From contig NZ_BMLW01000001.1 in the NCBI RefSeq assembly GCF_014645515.1, positions 620,001-684,000 of the forward strand: a stretch of DNA of 64,000 nt, given 5' to 3'. This document shows positions 51,332 to 59,408 of the stretch, piece by piece; the stretch's first letter is position 1, and each line of letters starts with the position of its first letter. The notes beneath the pieces are model-generated. The model ran no database searches. It saw only the letters and a program-made list of their open reading frames with translations, and was not told the DNA's origin. Made by a program: the position numbers and the translations under genes. This DNA is from Oceanobacillus neutriphilus. GTDB lineage: Bacteria > Bacillota > Bacilli > Bacillales > Amphibacillaceae.

Positions 51332-52447
51332 TCAATTTTTGAAATAATGCAGAATTGAATCTGCTATTCTCCGTGAGGCTTCCCCATCTCCATAAGGATT
51401 CGAAGCTTTTGCCATCTGCTCATATTTATGCTGATCACTTAATAATTCATTCGCCATATTAAATATATTCTCTTCATCTGTCCCGGCTAATTTTAATGTT
51501 CCTGCTTCAATTCCCTCCGGACGCTCTGTTGTATCTCTCAATACCAGTACAGGAACACCTAATGATGGAGCTTCTTCCTGGACACCGCCAGAATCAGTCA
51601 GTATTAAATGTGCATGCGCTGCAAAATTATGAAAATCAACCACATCAAGTGGAGAAATCAATTTAATACGTTTATTATTTCCCAGGATTGCGTTTGCTGT
51701 TTCCTGAACAGCCGGATTTAAATGTACAGGATAGATAACTTGAATATCTTTATGCTCCTCTACTAACCGTCTAATCGCTCTGAACATCTGCTTCATATTA
51801 TTCCCCAGATTTTCTCTGCGGTGTGCCGTCATTAACACAAGACGTTTATCACCCAGTTCCTCAAGAATCTTACTGGAATACGTTTTATTAACCGTCGTTT
51901 TTAATGCATCAATTGCCGTATTTCCTGTTACAAATATTTGTTCAGCAGGTTTATTCTCATCCATCAAATTTTGTTTAGCCTTTTCTGTAGGAGCAAAGTG
52001 TAAATCTGCTATGATACCAGTCAACTGCCGGTTCATCTCTTCCGGAAATGGAGAATATTTATTCCATGTACGCAGCCCCGCTTCTACATGACCTACGGCA
52101 ATCTGATTATAGTAAGCTGCAACAGAAGCTGCAAAGGTGGTAGTGGTATCGCCATGAACTAGTACAACATCCGGCTTCACCTTCTTCATTACTTCATCCA
52201 GTCCTTCTAATGCACGTGTTGTAATTTGTGCAAGAGATTGCTGCTTCTTCATAATATTTAAATCGAAGTCTGGAGTTATTCCAAATATCTTCATCACCTG
52301 GTCTAACATCTCTCTATGTTGAGCCGTCACTGTTACAATAGATTCAAATTCTTCCGTACGTTTGTTTAATTCAAGCACAAGCGGTGCCATTTTAATTGCT
52401 TCAGGTCTTGTCCCAAAAATAGTCATTACTTTAATACGCTTTGTCAA
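51332..52447 (-). CDS. mnaA: UDP-N-acetylglucosamine 2-epimerase (non-hydrolysing)
   Basis: About 371 residues from TTG 52447 (GGAGTGA upstream); the longer ATG frame to 52471 lacks a site. Motifs: MTIFGTRPEAIKMAPL, VHGDTTT, GHVEAGLRT, FPEEMNRQ, TAHRRENLG, LTDSGGVQEEAPSLG and RDTTERPEG, all diagnostic. It interconverts UDP-GlcNAc and UDP-ManNAc, supplying the ManNAc that TagA adds to the teichoic-acid linkage unit. tagA and tagO lie 2-4 kb to the right. Confidence 0.95.
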   Translation of the reverse strand: MTKRIKVMTIFGTRPEAIKMAPLVLELNKRTEEFESIVTVTAQHREMLDQVMKIFGITPDFDLNIMKKQQSLAQITTRALEGLDEVMKKVKPDVVLVHGDTTTTFAASVAAYYNQIAVGHVEAGLRTWNKYSPFPEEMNRQLTGIIADLHFAPTEKAKQNLMDENKPAEQIFVTGNTAIDALKTTVNKTYSSKILEELGDKRLVLMTAHRRENLGNNMKQMFRAIRRLVEEHKDIQVIYPVHLNPAVQETANAILGNNKRIKLISPLDVVDFHNFAAHAHLILTDSGGVQEEAPSLGVPVLVLRDTTERPEGIEAGTLKLAGTDEENIFNMANELLSDQHKYEQMAKASNPYGDGEASRRIADSILHYFKN

Positions 52448-52584
52448 AGCTATCACTCCAAGTACATACATTATAATTTTTAAGAATAGCTATCCTTCTC
52501 ATTACTATTTCTAAAATCATTATAGCAATCTTTTATTGATTATAAAAACTCCAGCTTTACAACACATCCATAATCCATTTATAT

Positions 52585-52845
52585 TCACTGTTTGTCCCAA
52601 TCCATATTACGAAGTTTACGTTTTGCACTTTTCGCCCAGCTTTTCACTGCTTCCAAGCTTACCTGCTCTTTCTCAGCAATTTCCTGATTGGATAGACCTT
52701 CTACAATGGAATAGCTGAACCAAATCTTTTGTTTCTCAGTCAGTATAGCTGTCAATTTAGAGAAATCTTTTTCATTTGTTTGAGCTATAATTGCCTGCGG
52801 ATTTGATTCATCTTCCTTTTGAGAAGGTATTTTCTTTCCATCCAT
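52585..52845 (-). CDS. Sigma-70 region 4-like half (second part of a split sigma factor)
   Basis: 86 residues with a charged start and a sigma region 4 HTH: LTEKQKIWFSYSIVEGLS then NQEIAEKEQVSLEAVKSWAKSAKRKL (core EIAEKEQVSLEAVKSWA). It would bind a -35 element. The start ATG 52845 has only a weak GGA site. Upstream, in the same frame, after a single TAA and ten codons, is the region 2 half. It could be a true two-protein sigma factor, a read-through product or a broken gene. Confidence 0.8.
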   Translation of the reverse strand: MDGKKIPSQKEDESNPQAIIAQTNEKDFSKLTAILTEKQKIWFSYSIVEGLSNQEIAEKEQVSLEAVKSWAKSAKRKLRNMDWDKQ

Positions 52846-52875
52846 ATAGTTTCCAGATTGCGTTTCACCTTTAAA

Positions 52876-53142
52876 TTAAATACCAAGCTGTTCAAAGTAT
52901 TTTCTTTCCACAATGGATTGACGGAGCACATCAACTAAGCGGTTACGAATTTGGAAATTCATGTATGTAGCTAAAGGTCCTTTATCCGGATTATAGTTTT
53001 CATAAGCTTTCCACATTGCTACAAGCCCTTCTTGAAAGTAATCTCCCTCCCTTTCACCAATTTGCAGCCTCGCCATCTGATAGTATACTCTGCGCTGATT
53101 TTGTTCAATAAAATCTTCCAGCTCACAGTTTTTCTTTGTCAT
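52876..53142 (-). CDS. Sigma-70 region 2-like half (first part of a split sigma factor)
   Basis: 88 residues with the region 2 helices: MARLQIGEREGDYFQEGLVAMWKAYENYNPDKG (core DYFQEGLVAMWKAYENYN) and FATYMNFQIRNRLVDVLR-like region 2.3-2.4. It would bind the core polymerase and the -10 element. It ends at TAA 52876 in frame with the region 4 half. The two parts together would make about 185 residues, the length of small ECF/SigO-like factors. Bacillus subtilis has an analogous two-protein sigma, SigO with RsoA, also near a yvrJ gene. Confidence 0.82.
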   Translation of the reverse strand: MTKKNCELEDFIEQNQRRVYYQMARLQIGEREGDYFQEGLVAMWKAYENYNPDKGPLATYMNFQIRNRLVDVLRQSIVERKYFEQLGI

Positions 53143-53511
53143 TGTTTATTCCCCCTTCTTTTAAGATATTTTTAATCTAGCAGGAAGCACATATTTTGTC
53201 ATATTACCCTTTTAGCTTGTTCTCCAGTACAAAACGGCATTTTGCACGGGGGAAAATGACTTTTTGCTCTTAAAAAACCTCTTTTTTATACTTTTTTTGT
53301 CTCAAAACATCAAATTGACTATTTTTCAATATTTTAATCGACAATTTTCGACTTTCTTATTTGTTTTGTATTCAGAACCCTTTGGCATCACTGTTTTGCA
53401 GGCATTTTTCCTTATTTTTTCAAATGGTTTAATAAAAATAAAATTCTTTTTACAAATATGCCCCTTTTTTCGCATGGGAAACGACTATAGGGGTGAAAGG
53501 AGGTGATAAAT

Positions 53512-53742
53512 ATGGCAGTTGCTCAACTGACTGAATCTGTTTTGCAGCTTACGCTGAATGAGGGGATTGATACCATTTCCGGTGAGTTTATCCTGAAGCA
53601 AAAACGATTCAATAATGTAAAACCAGAGGCTACTGCTGAACAGCTTTTCGAAACAGCAAACGCATTCGTATCTGTTCAGCAGCATGAGCTTTATGGTGTT
53701 AGCCGCCGTGATGTTTCTGAGATTCACGAGGATGAAGCCTAA
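53512..53742 (+). CDS. DUF1659 family protein
   Basis: 76 residues beginning at ATG 53512, seven bases after AAAGGAGGTG; the frame extends to 53503 but the GTG there is part of the ribosome site. Beta-strand pattern ESVLQLTLNEG..ISGEFILKQKRFNNVKPEATAEQLFETA matches DUF1659. The family almost always sits beside a DUF2922 gene, a yvrJ and a sigma factor, as here. Function unknown. The 369-bp gap to the sigma gene (53143-53511) holds T-rich promoter sequence and no further gene. Confidence 0.85.
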   Translation: MAVAQLTESVLQLTLNEGIDTISGEFILKQKRFNNVKPEATAEQLFETANAFVSVQQHELYGVSRRDVSEIHEDEA

Positions 53743-53775
53743 GCTCTAAAATTCCAGGGAAGGAGGTGAAAACAC

Positions 53776-54009
53776 ATGAGAAAACTCGAATTGAAGTTTT
53801 TAAATGCAGAGGGAAAGGTTGTAACTTATTCAATAGATCATCCGGCAGAACCGGCTAATCCGGAAACCATCCAGGAGGCCATGGATACAATCCTTCGTGA
53901 AAACGCTTTTTACTCCACAGGCGGAGATCTGACTGAAATACACAGTGCCCGCATTGTTGAACGTACTGTAGAAGAGATTGAATTACAATCCTTCTTACGT
54001 TTAATTTAA
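53776..54009 (+). CDS. DUF2922 family protein
   Basis: 77 residues: KLELKFLNAEGKVVTYSIDHP, an ETIQEAMDTILRENAF helix and GGDLTEIHSARIVERTVEEIEL, typical of DUF2922. AAGGAGGTGA precedes ATG 53776. It is 33 bp after the DUF1659 gene and probably co-transcribed. Role unknown. Confidence 0.85.
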   Translation: MRKLELKFLNAEGKVVTYSIDHPAEPANPETIQEAMDTILRENAFYSTGGDLTEIHSARIVERTVEEIELQSFLRLI

Positions 54010-54018
54010 AAGACTTTT

Positions 54019-54050
54019 GCCCGTGAGGAAGCTCTCCTCACGGCATTGTC
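54019..54050 (+). terminator. Hairpin after the DUF2922 gene
   Basis: GCCCGTGAGGA and TCCTCACGGC form a strong stem around AGCTC. The following tail is only partly T rich, so it may attenuate rather than stop transcription into yvrJ. Confidence 0.7.
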
Positions 54051-54131
54051 TTTTATAGAAAAACTGAACACCTTCATCGCATCGTGTACAAGGTTGCTCT
54101 TGATAATGCTAAAAAAAAGGCGGTGGATTGT

Positions 54132-54266
54132 ATGGAAGCATGGATTTCTCTTTTAACCGATATTGGTTTCCCTGCTGCGGTAACCTTCTACTTATTACAC
54201 CGGATCGAAGGAAAACTGAATCAGTTAATTGAGTCCATCTATTCGATTCCAAAGAAAATAAACTAA
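54132..54266 (+). CDS. yvrJ: YvrJ family small membrane protein
   Basis: 44 residues from ATG 54132 with GGCGGTGG upstream: WISLLTDIGFPAAVTFYLLHRIEGKLNQL is one membrane helix and a positively charged tail, the YvrJ pattern. In Bacillus subtilis yvrJ lies in the SigO regulon. Here the association with a split sigma factor, DUF1659 and DUF2922 suggests that the small genes are its targets (inference). Confidence 0.82.
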   Translation: MEAWISLLTDIGFPAAVTFYLLHRIEGKLNQLIESIYSIPKKIN

Positions 54267-54312
54267 AGAGAGGATTTTCCCATTTTATTTCATTTGGGAA
54301 ATTCCTCTCTTC
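54266..54312. terminator. Bidirectional terminator between yvrJ and tagA
   Basis: AAGAGAGGATTTTCCCA (from 54267) pairs with TGGGAAATTCCTCTCTT (to about 54311) with one mismatch, between convergent genes. Confidence 0.8.
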
Positions 54313-54351
54313 TGTTATTTATTGAGATACATGCTATCCTGTATAGAAGCT

Positions 54352-55098
54352 TTACTTGTACCTTTTTTTATTCTTTATAATATCCCGCATAAATCCAAAA
54401 AGTTTCAGTGTACGTTTGAATCTTACCTTTGGCTGCTGCAGCAGGCGATAAAACCATTCCAGGTTTAATTTAACCCATATCTCAGGGGCGCGCTTAGCTT
54501 CTCCGGCAAGTATATCAAATGTTCCTCCAACTCCCATAAACACTCCATGATCAAATAAATCCTTATAGGCAGCAATCCATTTTTCCTGCTTTGGAAATCC
54601 TGCGGCTACTAAAACAATATCGGGAGCTGTCGCTGCAATTTCTTCCGCAAGATCGCGATCCCCAATATCAAAATAGCCATTATGTCTACCAGCGATATGA
54701 ATATTAGGATAATCTGCTTGCACTCTTTTAACAGCTTTTTCATTAACTTCCTCTTTCGCTCCTAAAAAATAACAGCTTAGTCCATGTTCATCAGCATAAT
54801 TTAATAAATCCAATGCCAAATCAAAACCGGCAATCCTCTCCTCTAATGGCGTTTCAAGAAGTTTAGCAGCCAGGATAATACCGATACCATCTGGTACCGT
54901 ATAATCCGCTTCGTAAATCACTTTTTTAAAGGCATCGTCTTCCTGCGCTTTCATCACTATCTCCGGATTAGCCGTCACGATAAACTTTTTTTCTTTATGC
55001 TGTAAGGCAGGGAAAATATCCTCTACTAAAAATTGATATTGTGTTCTATTAACAAAGTCAATATCCATTACGGTTACACTTCGACGGTCTTTCTGCAT
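54352..55098 (-). CDS. tagA: N-acetylglucosaminyldiphosphoundecaprenol N-acetylmannosaminyltransferase
   Basis: 248 residues of the WecG/TagA/CpsF family: FIVTANPEIVM, YTVPDGIGIILAAKLL with the catalytic Asp of the PDG motif, RIAGFDLALDLL, YFLGAKEEV, DIVLVAAGFPKQEKWI and FMGVGGTFDILAGEAKRAP, then a basic tail used for membrane association. It adds ManNAc to the GlcNAc-PP-lipid made by TagO, the second committed step of wall teichoic acid linkage synthesis. AAAGGA precedes ATG 55098. Confidence 0.94.
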   Translation of the reverse strand: MQKDRRSVTVMDIDFVNRTQYQFLVEDIFPALQHKEKKFIVTANPEIVMKAQEDDAFKKVIYEADYTVPDGIGIILAAKLLETPLEERIAGFDLALDLLNYADEHGLSCYFLGAKEEVNEKAVKRVQADYPNIHIAGRHNGYFDIGDRDLAEEIAATAPDIVLVAAGFPKQEKWIAAYKDLFDHGVFMGVGGTFDILAGEAKRAPEIWVKLNLEWFYRLLQQPKVRFKRTLKLFGFMRDIIKNKKRYK

Positions 55099-55163
55099 GT
55101 TCTTTATGTCCTTTCCCCACGATTCATTTCTTATTTATAAAGTTTTTCTCTATCATGCTCTTG

Positions 55164-56231
55164 TCATTTTTTCCAATATTTATAATGTGATGTCCGTTTA
55201 AAAAAAGTACTTAACGGCTTAAATTTACTATTAATCATTTCTAAGGTATCGATCAATATCAGCAACACGAACAGGATAACAGTTAAAATTAGTATAGAGC
55301 CCCATAAGGTTGTCATTGTAAACAGAATCGCCGATACACTGAATAATGCACTTAACATGTAAATAAAAAGCACCGTCTGTTTATGTGAAAAACCGAACTG
55401 CATCAATCGATGATGGAGATGGGCACTATCCGGACTGGACATCGGGCGATTGTTTAATTTTCTCCGTATCATCGCAATTAACGTATCTGATATAGGAACA
55501 CCCAGGATAAAGATTGGAATAATAAAAGATACAACGGTAACATTCTTAAAACCAAGTAAAGATAATACAGAGATCATAAATCCGAGAAATAGAGCTCCTG
55601 TATCTCCCATAAAAATCTTGGCCGGATAAAAGTTATATTTTAAAAATCCGAGTACACTAAATAACAATATTAATGCCATCGTCGTAACATATGTGTCTCC
55701 CATCATCATAGCCATGCCAGTAATAGGAATCAACGCAATACCAGATACACCTGCTGCAAGACCATCCAATCCATCAATCAGATTAATCGCATTTGTAATT
55801 CCAACAATCCAAAGAATTGTAAACAATTCACTAAATAAACCAAACTCTAATTCACCGCCAAACGGCAGGTTAATAAATTCTACTTCAAGTCCTCCCCAGT
55901 AGACTACCATGCAGGCAACCAAAACTTGGATCACAAACTTAAACTTTGCAGATAAATCATATATATCGTCAAAAATTCCCAGGAGCAATATAACTGTTGC
56001 TCCACAAAGAATGGATAAATGAAATTCACTTGTTGGCTGAAGGATAATCAATCCAACAATAAAACTGATTGCAATCGCTATCCCGCCAAGGGTTGGGATA
56101 GGTTCCTGGTGAATTTTTCGTGCATTTGGTTTGTCAGTAATATGCAGTTTTTTGGAATACTTGATGACAATTGGCGTCACAATCAATCCAGCAATTAAAC
56201 TGACCATTGACAACAGAACAATCTGCACCAT
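55164..56231 (-). CDS. tagO: Undecaprenyl-phosphate GlcNAc-1-phosphate transferase
   Basis: 355 residues, about ten membrane helices, with MraY/WecA family motifs: the N-terminal KPNARKIHQEPIPTLGG, FDDIYDLSAKFKF (catalytic Asp pair), NAINLIDGLDGLAAG, MGDTGALFLGF and the cytoplasmic HLHHRLMQFGFSHKQ loop. It starts wall polymer assembly by placing GlcNAc-1-P on undecaprenyl phosphate. GGGGTG precedes ATG 56231. The tagO-tagA order fits co-transcription. Confidence 0.94.
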   Translation of the reverse strand: MVQIVLLSMVSLIAGLIVTPIVIKYSKKLHITDKPNARKIHQEPIPTLGGIAIAISFIVGLIILQPTSEFHLSILCGATVILLLGIFDDIYDLSAKFKFVIQVLVACMVVYWGGLEVEFINLPFGGELEFGLFSELFTILWIVGITNAINLIDGLDGLAAGVSGIALIPITGMAMMMGDTYVTTMALILLFSVLGFLKYNFYPAKIFMGDTGALFLGFMISVLSLLGFKNVTVVSFIIPIFILGVPISDTLIAMIRRKLNNRPMSSPDSAHLHHRLMQFGFSHKQTVLFIYMLSALFSVSAILFTMTTLWGSILILTVILFVLLILIDTLEMINSKFKPLSTFFKRTSHYKYWKK

Positions 56232-56449
56232 TTGCTACACCCCTATCTCCCCTTATTATGTATTTATATTATACAGCTATACTTCTCTCATGTCGATTCA
56301 TGTTAAGAAAATGTAAATTTTAATAATACAATGTTAACAAACTTAATTGACCTGTTATGTCTCTTTAGTTCATTATGATACGATAAACACGAAGAGAAAA
56401 CATAAAGATAAGATATATATTTTCACTCAAGACAGGGGAGGAATTCTCT

Positions 56450-57169
56450 TTGGTAATAAATTTCGCGCATAGAGGTTCTTTAACAGAGGCACCTGAAAAC
56501 ACGCTGCCTGCTTTTGAAAAAGCATTAACTTACCAGCCAAAAGGAATGGAATTAGATGTACAATTAACCAAGGACGACGTATTAGTTATTTGTCATGATG
56601 CAAAATTAACCCGATTTAATAAAGAAAGCACTACCTTTATTAAAAAACTTACCTGGGAAGAAATTCAACAGATTGATGTTGGTTCCAGTTTTAGCAAGGA
56701 ATATAAGGGGTTACACCTGACACGTCTGGAGGATGTTCTTTCTATCACACCTGCTGATGTTCTTTTGAATGTAGAAATAAAAAATATTCCTGTTATTTAT
56801 CCAGGGATAGAGAAAAAGCTGTTAGATTGTCTGGAGGCATATAATCGACTGGATAACGTCATCATTTCTTCATTCGATCATGTAGCTCTGCAAAACATTT
56901 ATCAGCTTCACCCAACATTACGATTAGGAATGCTTTTTCATTATCGTCTTTTAGATACTTGGAAATATGTTAAGGACAGCGGCCTGCCTGTCTATAGCAT
57001 TCATCCCAATCATGTTTATGTTGATCAAACGTTTGTCCAAACGTGTAAACATGCGGGATATGGTGTTTTTCCTTATACGGTAAATGATTGGAAGCGTTAT
57101 GAAGAGCTTGTTTCTTATGGGGTTGATGGGGTGTTTAGCAATCGGTCGGAGATATTTCAAAATAAGTAA
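56450..57169 (+). CDS. Glycerophosphodiester phosphodiesterase (UgpQ-like, cytoplasmic)
   Basis: 239 residues of the GDPD TIM barrel. FAHRGSLTEAPENTLPAF contains the catalytic His and metal Glu, followed by MELDVQLTKDDVLVICHDAKL with the second His. No signal peptide is present, so it acts inside the cell on glycerophosphodiesters from lipid or teichoic acid turnover. TTG 56450 follows GGGGAGGA. It is divergent from tagO and convergent with tagH; glycerol 3-phosphate would feed CDP-glycerol synthesis. Confidence 0.92.
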   Translation: MVINFAHRGSLTEAPENTLPAFEKALTYQPKGMELDVQLTKDDVLVICHDAKLTRFNKESTTFIKKLTWEEIQQIDVGSSFSKEYKGLHLTRLEDVLSITPADVLLNVEIKNIPVIYPGIEKKLLDCLEAYNRLDNVIISSFDHVALQNIYQLHPTLRLGMLFHYRLLDTWKYVKDSGLPVYSIHPNHVYVDQTFVQTCKHAGYGVFPYTVNDWKRYEELVSYGVDGVFSNRSEIFQNK

Positions 57170-57351
57170 AAGCTTTTATTAAAAAAATATAAAAAATGTT
57201 ATTAAGTATTTTGATATTAATTTCTTTAATAGTTATTTTCTAGACGTATAGATTCTTAATGCAAACAAAAAAGTAAGTAATAATCAAATGTAAATCATTT
57301 CATTTTTAAAAATTTCATAACTTTAATGCCTAGAGCAAAGCCTTTATATTG

Positions 57352-57398
57352 AAAGATCATTTTGAATAATAGTCAAGTTTTACTCAAAATGATCTTTT
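57352..57398. terminator. Bidirectional terminator between ugpQ-like gene and tagH
   Basis: AAAGATCATTTTGA (57352-57365) pairs with TCAAAATGATCTTT (57384-57397), T run following. Confidence 0.8.
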
Positions 57399-57408
57399 CT
57401 GTTCATTT

Positions 57409-58254
57409 TCACCATTTTCTTCTCCTCTGACCATAAATAAAAGCTCTGCTTTGAAATTGCTTCATATTCTCTGTAATTTTGTCGTTACGATACTTTTTTC
57501 GCTCTTTATTACTCATCTTTTTCCATTGTTTTAAGAATTGTTCATACTTCGGTAAAACTTCATCTGTTGTACCATAATCTTTGACTACCCCATATTCTAA
57601 CCAAAGAATTTTTTCACAGAACTCCTTCATCTGTCCAAGGGAGTGGCTGACAAAGATCATTGTTTTTCCACGCTTTTTAAATTCGCGCATTTTTTCTAAG
57701 CTCTTTTCGGCAAACGCTTTGTCTCCTACAGATAAAGCTTCGTCAATAATTAAAATATCCGGGTTAATATTTACCGAAATAGCAAAACCTAAACGTGATT
57801 TCATTCCGCTCGAATAAGATTTAACCGGTTGATCAATAAAAGTCTCCAACTCGGCAAATTCAATAATTTCTGGCTCAAGCTGTTTAATTTCATTTTTATT
57901 AAACCCAAGCATCAATAACTTTAATTCAATATTATCTCTTCCCGTTAAATCGCCCTTCAGTCCAGAGGCAACGGCAATGAGTGCTGCTTCTCCATTTAAT
58001 TTTACAAAACCGGTCGTTTCCGGTAAAATGCCAGCAATAATATTGGATAATGTCGATTTTCCAGATCCATTGATTCCAATAAAACCAACAATATCGCCTT
58101 TCTCAGCTTCAAAATTCACATTAGTGAGTGCATAAAAGTCTTTTCCATAACTTTTAGGGGTAACTAAATCCAGAAATCTTTCTTTATTGCCACTATATAA
58201 TTTATACTTTTTTGATACATTTTTTACTTTTATTGCTTTCTCCATTGTCAACAC
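57409..58254 (-). CDS. tagH: Teichoic acid export ATPase TagH-type
   Basis: 281 residues of the O-antigen/teichoic-acid ABC subfamily: Walker A GINGSGKST, YSSGMKSRLGFA signature, Walker B ILIIDEALSVGD and H-loop FVSHSLGQ. It powers export of lipid-linked teichoic acid with TagG. It is much shorter than Bacillus subtilis TagH (527 residues), lacking the extracellular-loop and C-terminal SH3-like part. TTG 58254 is preferred, six bases after AAAGG. It is 8 bp after tagG. Confidence 0.9.
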   Translation of the reverse strand: MLTMEKAIKVKNVSKKYKLYSGNKERFLDLVTPKSYGKDFYALTNVNFEAEKGDIVGFIGINGSGKSTLSNIIAGILPETTGFVKLNGEAALIAVASGLKGDLTGRDNIELKLLMLGFNKNEIKQLEPEIIEFAELETFIDQPVKSYSSGMKSRLGFAISVNINPDILIIDEALSVGDKAFAEKSLEKMREFKKRGKTMIFVSHSLGQMKEFCEKILWLEYGVVKDYGTTDEVLPKYEQFLKQWKKMSNKERKKYRNDKITENMKQFQSRAFIYGQRRRKW

Positions 58255-58262
58255 ATACCTTT

Positions 58263-59084
58263 TTATAAAAAGTCGATAAAATGCTTTCTAAATCGAACGT
58301 GCATGTTTGCACCAATTATAAGTAACACGATAATAACAATCCAGAAATAAATTGTAAGATGCCAATTTGTTATGAAAAACCATTCTGTTCCAAAAAATGC
58401 AGCTCGATAGCCTTGGATTAAATAATATAGAGGATTTAACTGCATAATATTTAACAGCCATGGAAATTCTTCTAACTTACTTAACGGCCACAGCACACCG
58501 GAAATATAAAGAAACATCCGTAATGTTGAGCTTAATAGCATGTGAAAATCTCGAACAATTGTTGAAATGGTCGATGTTATTAAAGAAATAGCAAATAAGA
58601 GACAGAACGTTGCAAATATACAGTAGATTAACTGTAAATAATAGATGTTAATATAGTACCCCATAACCTGATAAATAATAATCGCTATACTAATCATTGC
58701 TAAGTGCACATAAAATTGTGAAAAAATAACGTAACTAGGAATGATACTCATAGGAAAGTTCATTTTAGAGAGCATCCGTAAACGAGAATATATGGATTTA
58801 GAACCTTGTATGATTGATTGATAAAAAAATGTCCATACAAAGAATCCCCCAATCAGCCATAAAATAAATGGAACCGGTTCTCCCCCCATTGTGACGTCTT
58901 CACGAGATAATAGTAACCCGAAAACAAACCAATATATCATAATTTGAATAGACGGGCTTATTAATTCCCAAGCCATCCCAAGGTAATTATTTTTATTTTT
59001 ATTTTTTAATTCATATAAAGACAATCTTCTAATAAGATAAAAATGATCAATTTGTTCTTTAATAACTTTCCATGCGGATTTCAT
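58263..59084 (-). CDS. tagG: Teichoic acid export permease TagG-type
   Basis: 273 residues, ABC-2 type permease with six membrane helices. MAWELISPSIQIMIYWFVF and the helix-helix motif FVWTFFYQSIIQGSKSI are typical, and NPLYYLIQGYRAAFFG near the end is highly conserved in polysaccharide exporters. AAAGGAAAAG precedes ATG 59084. It pairs with the downstream TagH ATPase. Confidence 0.93.
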   Translation of the reverse strand: MKSAWKVIKEQIDHFYLIRRLSLYELKNKNKNNYLGMAWELISPSIQIMIYWFVFGLLLSREDVTMGGEPVPFILWLIGGFFVWTFFYQSIIQGSKSIYSRLRMLSKMNFPMSIIPSYVIFSQFYVHLAMISIAIIIYQVMGYYINIYYLQLIYCIFATFCLLFAISLITSTISTIVRDFHMLLSSTLRMFLYISGVLWPLSKLEEFPWLLNIMQLNPLYYLIQGYRAAFFGTEWFFITNWHLTIYFWIVIIVLLIIGANMHVRFRKHFIDFL

Positions 59085-59343
59085 TATCTTTTCCTTTCAC
59101 AAAAAAATTACACTTTCTCATGCTATTAAATTATACAAGTTCTATTTATAAAAAACAATCATAAGTAATTAACATAGAAAATTGATATTAAACTTATGGA
59201 ATAAATTCCTATGCTTCATAATAAAGATATCTCTTAAAGATTATACTAAATTGTATTTCGAAATAATATTTTATTAATTTATTTTCATCTTAAAAACATA
59301 TAAATGATTTTTATTGCACTATCCTAACAAATGGCTTCATTAT

Positions 59344-59382
59344 AAAGCCGTACGAATTAATTTATTTAAATTCATACGGCTT
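59344..59382 (-). terminator. Terminator downstream of the pyruvyl-transferase-like gene
   Basis: On the minus strand AAGCCGTATGAATT and AATTCGTACGGCTT pair with one mismatch. The gap 59085-59408 is otherwise A/T-rich noncoding sequence. Confidence 0.75.
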
Positions 59383-59408
59383 CACTATAAATATATAGTG
59401 CTTATTCA

